Assembly (NCBI GenBank): GCA_943324725.2
Contig: CALPMR020000054.1
Location: 1-12,875, forward strand
Length of the DNA stretch: 12,875 nucleotides
Origin: Bordetella parapertussis
GTDB lineage: Bacteria > Cyanobacteriota > Cyanobacteriia > PCC-6307 > Cyanobiaceae
Direction: 5' to 3'
The notes beneath the pieces are model-generated. The model worked only from the letters and a program-made list of their open reading frames with translations, was not told the DNA's origin and ran no database searches. The translations under genes and the position numbers were made by a program. Positions 8,378-12,875 of this stretch are shown piece by piece (position 1 is the stretch's first letter; each line of letters opens with the position of its first letter).

Positions 8378-9280
8378 TCAGTCGTCGAGATGGGCCCTGC
8401 TGCCCACCACCATTGTGCCGATGCCGGCCTTGGTGAACACCTCCAGCAGCAGGGCGTGGGGAATGCGGCCATCGACGATGTGGGCGGCGGCAACGCCCTG
8501 GGCCAGGGCCCTGATGCAGCATTCGGTCTTCGGGATCATGCCGCCATTGACAATGCCGGACTGGATCAGCTCCCGCGCCTCAGCCAGGGTGAGCTGGGCC
8601 AGCAGCGAGTCGGGATCGTCGCGATCGCGCAGGATGCCGCAGGTGTCGGTGAGCAGGATCAGCTTCTCGGCATCGAGGGCCGCAGCCAGCTCACCGGCCA
8701 CCGTGTCGGCATTGATGTTGTGGGCCCTGCCGTGGAGATCGGGGGCAACGCTGGAAATCACCGGGATGTAGCCGCCATCGAGCAGCGGCTTGATCACCGC
8801 ACAGTTGACCATCGCCACATCCCCCACCAGGCCCAGGCTGCCATCGCCGTGGGTACGGGCCTGGAGCAGGTTGCCGTCACTGCCGCAGAGCCCGACGGCC
8901 CGCCCGCCGACCTGGTTGAGGCCATTGACGATCTGCTTGTTGACCTTGCCGACCAGCACCATTTCCACCACCTCCATCGTGGCCTCATCGGTGATGCGCA
9001 GGCCATCGCGAAAGCGGGCTTCGATGCCGACCCGGGAAAGCCAGTGATTGATTTCTGGCCCACCGCCATGGACCACGACCGGCTGCACCCCGACGCAGGC
9101 CAGCAAGGCCAGATCGCGGAAGACCGCATCGCGCAGGTCCTCACGCACCATGGCCGCTCCGCCGTACTTGACGACGATCGTGCGGCCGCTGAAGCGCTGG
9201 ATGTAAGGGAGGGCCTCGCTGAGGACGGAGACCCGCAGGCTGTCCTCGGGACTGACGTGGGGATCGGAACGCAAGGTCAT
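8378..9280 (-). CDS. argB: N-acetylglutamate kinase
   Basis: ArgB phosphorylates N-acetyl-L-glutamate with ATP, the second and controlled step of arginine synthesis; cytoplasmic. The 300 residues show the amino-acid-kinase fold. Key motifs are VVKYGGAAM (36-44, catalytic Lys38), [10 protein letters not shown] (68-77), [10 protein letters not shown] (130-139), [15 protein letters not shown] (188-202), [11 protein letters not shown] (207-217) and [14 protein letters not shown] (246-259). The N-terminal helix before the kinase core (about 11-30, ending LPYIQRFSG) is the feature of hexameric, arginine-inhibited enzymes, which in cyanobacteria are relieved by the PII protein GlnB. That control is family knowledge, not visible here. 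The ATG overlaps the stop of the DUF2854 gene (ATGA), indicating translational coupling. A HIP1 octamer lies inside the gene. Confidence 0.97.
   Translation of the reverse strand: MTLRSDPHVSPEDSLRVSVLSEALPYIQRFSGRTIVVKYGGAAMVREDLRDAVFRDLALLACVGVQPVVVHGGGPEINHWLSRVGIEARFRDGLRITDEATMEVVEMVLVGKVNKQIVNGLNQVGGRAVGLCGSDGNLLQARTHGDGSLGLVGDVAMVNCAVIKPLLDGGYIPVISSVAPDLHGRAHNINADTVAGELAAALDAEKLILLTDTCGILRDRDDPDSLLAQLTLAEARELIQSGIVNGGMIPKTECCIRALAQGVAAAHIVDGRIPHALLLEVFTKAGIGTMVVGSRAHLDD
8621..8628. repeat. HIP1 palindrome GCGATCGC
   Basis: An exact copy of the highly iterated palindrome of cyanobacteria, here inside argB codons. Only one other exact copy was found in the window (12166-12173). Confidence 0.7.
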
Positions 9281-9834
9281 GCAGCGGTGGGGGGGATGGC
9301 TTCGGTGACCAGCTCCAGACAGAACGTTCCGGCCGAGCGCTGGATCAGTTCGGCCTTCAGACCTGGGCCGAAGAAACGTCCAAGGCGATCCTGGCGCTCC
9401 TGCCAGCGAGCAAAGGGCACACCACCGCAGACAAAGGCCAGACGCAGGCCATAGGAGCCGTCACAGTCGAGTTCCTGCACCGACTCCAGCTGGGGAGGCT
9501 CGTCCTCGTCCCAGAGCTTGAGGGCCTCCAGCGACGATTCCAGATGGGCCTTCTGGCCGTAGCGCCAACGGGTCACATCGGCCAGCAGCTTGCGCAGGGG
9601 CTCGCTCTCCGGCAGCTCCCGCAGGCTCCGCAGGGCCTGGGGTGGGCTGATCCTGGCCGCCGGTGGCAACTCGGAGGACTTGAGCGCCAGACCACCCAGC
9701 AGGATCGGAATCCCGTAAAAAATGGTGGGCAGACTGAGGTTGGCGTTGTCGCCGAGGTAGGCGATCGAGCCGATCACCGTGAGCACGGCTCCGGCCACCG
9801 TGACCAGACTCCCGGGGGAAAACAGGGCTTGCAT
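9277..9834 (-). CDS. DUF2854 family membrane protein
   Basis: This 185-residue protein matches, from memory, the DUF2854 family found in cyanobacteria and plastid-bearing plants; its function is not established. Two hydrophobic segments at 7-27 and 36-52 flank [17 protein letters not shown], the most recognisable stretch. The remaining 130 residues are soluble and include the charged block [26 protein letters not shown] (split 89-114). I chose the ATG at 9834 because [15 protein letters not shown] looks like the family N-terminus. An in-frame ATG at 9906 would add 24 Gly/Pro-rich residues of no family character. A purine-rich stretch (GGAAGATGGAGAG) directly precedes 9834. The gene leads an apparent operon with argB and the DUF3153 gene, though no clear promoter is visible upstream. 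Confidence 0.75.
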   Translation of the reverse strand: MQALFSPGSLVTVAGAVLTVIGSIAYLGDNANLSLPTIFYGIPILLGGLALKSSELPPAARISPPQALRSLRELPESEPLRKLLADVTRWRYGQKAHLESSLEALKLWDEDEPPQLESVQELDCDGSYGLRLAFVCGGVPFARWQERQDRLGRFFGPGLKAELIQRSAGTFCLELVTEAIPPTAA

Positions 9835-9928
9835 CTCTCCATCTTCCAGCAACAGGGGGCCGGCAGGGGCAACGAATGGGCCGATTCCAGCGCTGCCGCC
9901 AACCATCAGCAGGCCAGCGGCTGCTTTC

Positions 9929-10008
9929 AGGCAGCTTCGGCCTGCCTGTCTGTGGGCTGGCCAAGGCCGTGGGCCAGCTTGCGGCCTTGGCCTGCCATCG
10001 GCGGCAGG
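9929..10008. repeat. Large inverted repeat with overlapping smaller hairpins
   Basis: Bases 9955-9969 pair with 9982-9996: 15 positions with a single T-T mismatch, including a perfect 11-bp run GGCCAAGGCCG/CGGCCTTGGCC, around a 12-base loop. CCTGCC at 9991-9996 could instead pair with GGCAGG at 10003-10008. AGGCAG/CTGCCT (9929-9934 and 9942-9947) forms a third stem. No T-run follows on either strand. This lies in the 476-base spacer 9835-10310 between the divergent DUF2854 gene and the 84-residue ORF, where I see no convincing gene. It could be a structured leader, a small RNA or a processing site. Confidence 0.6.
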
Positions 10009-10111
10009 GACGCTCTGTCGGCGCCAGAACCGATTCCAGCCACGCGACCGTCAGGAGTGACCGAGGCCTAATGCTGGGGCAGGACAGCAACCTGTCAGCG
10101 GGCCTGCGGCG

Positions 10112-10139
10112 GTTTTCGCCTCCTCGGCGAGTGTTTTCG
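10112..10139. promoter_or_regulatory. Paired GTTTTCG direct repeats, possible operator
   Basis: GTTTTCG occurs at 10112-10118 and 10133-10139, exactly 21 bases apart or about two helical turns. The spacer contains CGCC and GGCG half-sites. Such spacing suits a dimeric DNA-binding protein, but nothing else supports it, and no clear -10/-35 pair is seen nearby. Confidence 0.2.
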
Positions 10140-10310
10140 GCGGCGTCAGCGTCCAGACTGGCCGTCAGGTCCTGAGCCGGGGTCCCCGCCGCGAACTTCC
10201 CACCAGGAGTTCCCGACGGGGGGCTCCTGCCCATGCCGGGGCGTGAGCTTCAGCGAGGAGCGCCCGATCTCCAGACCCTCCGTACCACCGCGCCGTTGCG
10301 CCCCATCACG

Positions 10311-10565
10311 ATGCGTTCCGAGCCATCCCAGGAGTTCTCCGATCCAAGCGATCGAACCGATCAGAGCGCTCCGATCAACCGAGACGGCAGTGCGGCAGAG
10401 CCGGACCTCGCCGCACTGATCGAGCTGCTGCGCCAGGACCGCCTCTGGCTGCTGCGCCAGATCGACAGCGGCCAGTGGGCGCAATGGCGCCTTGATCTGG
10501 CGGCCCTGGAGCGGGAACTGGGCCAGCTCCTGGAGCAGGCCAGCGAGAGGCTGATCGGCAGCTGA
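10311..10565 (+). CDS. Small hypothetical protein, 84 residues
   Basis: I do not recognise this protein. From the ATG at 10311 the first 30 residues are polar and likely disordered (Ser/Asp/Pro-rich). Residues 32-80 look like a two-helix hairpin: a Leu-rich amphipathic helix (DLAALIELLRQDRLWLLRQI), a turn with GQWAQW, then a second helix (LDLAALERELGQLLEQASERL). The heptad-like leucines suggest a coiled coil or dimer, and there is no signal peptide or membrane helix. An in-frame ATG at 10233 would add 26 residues with no clear features. No Shine-Dalgarno is visible. It converges on ssb, with 16 bases between stop codons. The amphipathic pattern favours a real gene over a random frame, but it needs homologues to confirm. 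Confidence 0.5.
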   Translation: MRSEPSQEFSDPSDRTDQSAPINRDGSAAEPDLAALIELLRQDRLWLLRQIDSGQWAQWRLDLAALERELGQLLEQASERLIGS

Positions 10566-10581
10566 GCTGATCGCCAGCGAT

Positions 10582-11151
10582 TCAGAACGGGATGTCGTCG
10601 TCGTCGGCGAACTCGTCGGAGGGCACCAGCGGCCCGCTGTTCCAGACGGCTGGCGCCTGGGCGGGAGGTTGGGACAGGGGGGCAGCCGCAGGAACAGGCG
10701 TAGGCGCCGGACGTCGTTGGGGGCTGGCGGGGGCCGGCCGGCCGGCTGGCGGGGGCGCAGCAGTCCCCTGATGCCCCTGGTTGGCCATCGCCGCGGCAGG
10801 CATGCCGGCAAACGGGCCCGGAGCAGCCACAGCGGACTGGGAGTCCGATGGCGAAAGGGGATGAAGCCGCGCCAGGGTGAGCTCCGCCCGCTTTTCCTTG
10901 ACTCCGTCCTGGCGAGTGACGGTGTTCATGCGCATCCGTCCCTCCAGCACCAGGCGCTGGCCCACCCGCACCCGGTTCTGCAGATCCTGGGCCAGATTGC
11001 CCCAGCCCACCACCTTCAGCTGCCCCGGCGGATCATCGGGTCGCAAGCCATCCAGTTGAACGGTCATTTCCGCAACCGGTGTCTGGTTGTCCTGGGTGTA
11101 GCGAACCTGAGGCGCCTCCAGCACCTCAACTTCAAGCAGACAGTGATTCAA
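10582..11151 (-). CDS. ssb: Single-stranded DNA-binding protein (SSB)
   Basis: SSB coats single-stranded DNA in replication, repair and recombination. The 189-residue product has an OB-fold at about 1-100 (NHCLLEVEVLEAPQVRYTQ, then VVGWGNLAQDLQNRVRVGQRLVLEGRMR split 47-74). A Pro/Ala/Gln-rich flexible linker (about 101-178) follows, and then the acidic tip DDDDIPF that docks partner proteins. PriA, encoded in this window, is one such partner in other bacteria. The family N-terminus MNHCLLEV aligns with a TTG at 11151, so I place the start there. The frame is open to 11283 but the extra residues look non-coding, and an ATG nearby (11174) is out of frame. The typical tryptophans of E. coli SSB are mostly absent, so it is a diverged member. 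It diverges from cobK with 32 bases between starts. Confidence 0.87.
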   Translation of the reverse strand: MNHCLLEVEVLEAPQVRYTQDNQTPVAEMTVQLDGLRPDDPPGQLKVVGWGNLAQDLQNRVRVGQRLVLEGRMRMNTVTRQDGVKEKRAELTLARLHPLSPSDSQSAVAAPGPFAGMPAAAMANQGHQGTAAPPPAGRPAPASPQRRPAPTPVPAAAPLSQPPAQAPAVWNSGPLVPSDEFADDDDIPF

Positions 11152-11183
11152 GCCCCAACCCGCCGACGGCAGTTCCCATCCTG

Positions 11184-12077
11184 ATGCACGCGCTCTCGTT
11201 TCACCAGAGCGCTGGCCCGGCCCGACCACAGGCACCCTGGCTGTGGCTGATCGCTGGCACCGGCGAGGGGCCCCAGCTGGCAACGGCCCTGCTGCAGGCG
11301 GGCTGGCAGCTGCGTGTGAGTGTGGTCAGCAGGGCGGCCGCCAGGGCCTATGCGCCGCAGCCGGGCCTGCAGCTGGTGGTGGGCGCGATCGGTTCCAGCG
11401 ATGCCGGAGCCACGCCCCTGGCCGGCGTCAGGCAGGAGCTGGCTGGGTCCAGGACAAGGCAGCAACCATTCCGCTGGGTCATCGATGCCAGCCATCCCTT
11501 CGCCAGCCGGATCACGGCGGCCCTGGTGCAGGGCTGTGGCGAGGCCCGGGTGCCGTTGTTGCGGCTGCAGCGTCCCGAGCTCGCCGGCGGAGCCGTGGAG
11601 CTCCTGGCAGATCTGAACGAGCTCGGCGGCCAGGCGCGCCGGGGTGAGCGCTGGCTGCTGGCGATCGGGGCCCGGCGTCTGGCGGAGGCCGTACACCAGA
11701 CGCCTGAGGCACTGCACCACGCCCGCATCCTGCCCCGACCCCAGGCCCTGCAACAGGCCATGGCGGCGGGGCTGCCGGCTGAGCGGGTGGCCTGCCTGCA
11801 GCCGCTGCCCGCCGGAGCGCAGCGGGCGAGGGTGGAGCAGGCTCTCTGCCGGCGCTGGAAGATCGAAACGGTGCTCTGCCGCCGTTCCGGTGGCCCCGGG
11901 GAGGCCCATTGGCGCGCCATCTGCCGTGAGCTGGGCCTGCGGCTGCTGCTGCTGGAGCGGCCCGCCGAACCGGGGGCCTTGCTGAGCCTGCCGCTGCAGC
12001 AGCTGCTCGAGCGGGTGGGCCTGGCGACGCAGGCGGTTGGGGAACCCTCGAAAGGGCAGCCTTCTCAGGAGTTCTAG
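11184..12077 (+). CDS. cobK: Precorrin-6A (cobalt-precorrin-6A) reductase
   Basis: CobK/CbiJ reduces the macrocycle of precorrin-6A (or its cobalt form) with NADPH during corrinoid synthesis. The 297-residue product begins with a nucleotide-binding strand-loop, WLWLIAGTGEGPQLATALL at about 19-37. It contains WVIDASHPFASRIT (98-111), matching the family's D-A-T/S-H-P-F-A signature. It continues with LLRLQRPELAG, then WLLAIGARRL (157-166), ILPRP (182-186) and a C-terminal ETVLCRRSGGPGE segment (228-240), all in the family order. I chose the ATG at 11184; the upstream frame to 11079 overlaps ssb and looks unrelated to the family. A Ser/Pro/Gln tail (about 286-297) follows the domain. Cyanobacteria commonly make pseudocobalamin, so that is the likely pathway. 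Only 32 bases separate it from ssb. Confidence 0.88.
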   Translation: MHALSFHQSAGPARPQAPWLWLIAGTGEGPQLATALLQAGWQLRVSVVSRAAARAYAPQPGLQLVVGAIGSSDAGATPLAGVRQELAGSRTRQQPFRWVIDASHPFASRITAALVQGCGEARVPLLRLQRPELAGGAVELLADLNELGGQARRGERWLLAIGARRLAEAVHQTPEALHHARILPRPQALQQAMAAGLPAERVACLQPLPAGAQRARVEQALCRRWKIETVLCRRSGGPGEAHWRAICRELGLRLLLLERPAEPGALLSLPLQQLLERVGLATQAVGEPSKGQPSQEF

Positions 12078-12290
12078 GCCGGGCCAGCCTCAGGGGTGCA
12101 GCAACCAGCTGTCCGCCTTGCCAGAATCGCCTCAACCGCTGGCGGCGCGGGCCCTGACGGCCATGGCGATCGCTTGCATCAAGCGCCTTGGCCAGAGGCC
12201 GCTGCCAGCTGGCGTGGAAGACGGCATGCACCTGGCTCGGGATCGACGGGATCGCGCGAAGAAGGGAGCTTCTCAGCCAGCCCCTCAGCC
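12078..12290. other. Non-coding gap between cobK and cutA
   Basis: These 213 bases carry no gene I can support, although several frames stay open because of high GC. They contain one HIP1 octamer (GCGATCGC, 12166-12173) and a small stem AGAAG/CTTCT whose loop is GGAG (12260-12273), 17 bases before the cutA ATG. The stem could hide a ribosome-binding sequence, but the distance is long. Confidence 0.4.
12166..12173. repeat. HIP1 palindrome GCGATCGC
   Basis: Second exact HIP1 octamer in the window, this one in the non-coding gap upstream of cutA. It supports a cyanobacterial origin only weakly, because two copies in 12.9 kb is not a strong enrichment. Confidence 0.7.
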
Positions 12291-12629
12291 ATGGTCCCGC
12301 CGGACGAGCCGACCTGCCGCCTCAGCCTGGTGCTGACCAGCGAAGGCAGCCCCGAGCAGGCCGACGCCCTGGCCCGGCAGCTGGTGCAGCGGCACCTGGT
12401 GGCCTGCGCCAGCCTGCTGCCGGTGCGCTCCCACTACCGCTGGCAAGGGCAGCTGCAGAGCAGCCACGAGGTGATATCGCTGCTCAAAACCAGCCCCGAC
12501 CAACTGGCTGGGCTGCGGGACGCCCTGGCGGAACTGCACAGCTATGAAACGCCCGAATGGGTTCACTGGGAAGCGGCCAGCGACGGGGCCTATGGCCAAG
12601 TGGCTGAGCGAGCAGCTCAGCCCAGGTGA
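12291..12629 (+). CDS. cutA: CutA family protein, possibly altered at its C-terminus
   Basis: CutA proteins are small, very stable trimers historically linked to divalent-cation tolerance; the true role in cyanobacteria is unclear. From the ATG at 12291 there are 112 residues: strand RLSLVLTSEG (9-18), helix SPEQADALARQLVQRHLVACASLLP (19-43) with the conserved Cys in VACASL, RSHYRWQGQLQSSHEVISLLKTS (45-67), and ELHSYETPEWVHW (80-92, family LHPYE-PE). The current frame ends AYGQVAERAAQPR. Reading one base later from 12601 gives AYGQWLSEQLSPG, which restores the Y-x-x-W-L pattern of the family, so a one-base insertion near 12600 is possible. The 3' end overlaps the convergent kinase gene by 13 bases. 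No Shine-Dalgarno is visible. Confidence 0.83.
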   Translation: MVPPDEPTCRLSLVLTSEGSPEQADALARQLVQRHLVACASLLPVRSHYRWQGQLQSSHEVISLLKTSPDQLAGLRDALAELHSYETPEWVHWEAASDGAYGQVAERAAQPR

Positions 12630-12875
12630 CGGGCCACCAGCTCCGCCAGGGAGCCCTGGGGGCGGGGGCCCAGCTGGGTGACCACCTGGCCGGCGCAGAG
12701 GGAAGCGAGCTGGCCGCAGCGCTCCAGGCTCTCGCCACGGGTGTAACCGAACAGGAAGCCGGCGGCATAGAGATCGCCGGCGCCGGTGGTGTCCACCAGA
12801 TCGCCCAGATGAACAGGAGCCACCTCGATCGTGCGATCACCGCTGAGCAGCAGGGACCCCTGCTCGCTGCGGGTC
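12617..12875 (-). CDS. PfkB-family sugar/nucleoside kinase, C-terminal part
   Basis: Only the last 85 codons are in the window; the gene continues beyond its right edge. The visible part contains QGSLLLSGDRTIEVAPV (a beta-meander before the active site), then LVDTTGAGDLYAAGFLFGYTRG. There DTTGAGD is PfkB signature 2, forming the anion hole and supplying the catalytic Asp. A helix ESLERCGQLASLCAGQVVTQLGPRP follows and the protein ends ELVARHLG. Family members phosphorylate sugars or adenosine. The Q(V/L)GPRP-type ending resembles proteins annotated as adenosine kinase in cyanobacteria, but the substrate cannot be decided from this fragment. It converges on cutA with a 13-base overlap. Confidence 0.9.
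   Translation of the reverse strand, partial: TRSEQGSLLLSGDRTIEVAPVHLGDLVDTTGAGDLYAAGFLFGYTRGESLERCGQLASLCAGQVVTQLGPRPQGSLAELVARHLG

Noticed and set aside
7706..9454. 582-codon open frame on the plus strand opposite argB and the DUF3153 gene
   Set aside because: It is antisense to two genes with recognisable families, is His/Gln-rich and has no domain. High GC removes stop codons by chance.
9461..10234. 257-codon minus-strand frame covering the spacer with the long inverted repeat
   Set aside because: Most of it overlaps the DUF2854 gene in another frame and the remainder is Arg/Pro/Ala-rich without motif.
12037..12336. Open frames across the cobK-cutA gap, including an extended cutA start at 12096
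   Set aside because: The added residues are Arg/Gly/Ser-rich with no similarity to CutA, and the ATG at 12291 places the first family strand at the usual distance.

Overview
The window looks like core chromosome of a GC-rich picocyanobacterium of the Synechococcus/Cyanobium type. This is inferred from gene content, not from a database search. It carries a group 1 sigma factor ending in VLKEYIK behind a Lys/Ala-rich tail, an N-acetylglutamate kinase of the PII/arginine-regulated type, two cyanobacterial families (DUF2854 and DUF3153), and the order ssb / cobK / cutA / PfkB kinase, which I recall from marine picocyanobacteria. I see no phage, insertion sequence, CRISPR array, tRNA or rRNA.

Layout. 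Positions 1-2430 (minus strand) hold an envelope-glycolipid cassette: a GT39-type membrane glycosyltransferase, a PAP2 phosphatase starting inside its stop codon (GTGA), and the first codons of a third gene starting inside the PAP2 stop (ATGA). A 588-base spacer with several hairpins separates this from rpoD (3019-4428, minus). rpoD appears to be read from a good sigma70-type promoter at 4811-4839, giving a leader of about 375 nt that lies next to the start of the divergent priA (about 4842/4902-7196, plus). Tail to tail with priA is a minus-strand operon: a DUF2854 membrane protein, argB (4-base overlap) and a DUF3153 membrane protein (21-base gap). A 476-base spacer with a large inverted repeat follows, then an unrecognised 84-residue ORF (10311-10565, plus). 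ssb (10582-11151, minus, probable TTG start) diverges from cobK (11184-12077, plus) across only 32 bases. After a 213-base gap comes cutA (12291-12629, plus), which overlaps by 13 bases the 3' end of a PfkB-family kinase (12617 to the window edge, minus).

How the genes work together. PriA and SSB are both replication-restart proteins, and the acidic SSB tip is the known docking site for PriA in other bacteria, but the two genes are not adjacent here. ArgB links the window to nitrogen control through PII. The GT39/PAP2 pair fits transfer of sugars from polyprenyl phosphate and turnover of the lipid carrier. CobK belongs to corrinoid synthesis.

I do not see a convincing new multi-gene system. 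The best leads are small: a possible one-base insertion near the end of cutA, a priA start that must lie upstream of its first GTG, a PAP2 enzyme lacking the usual Arg of its third motif, the long rpoD leader, and a strong unexplained inverted repeat at 9955-9996.
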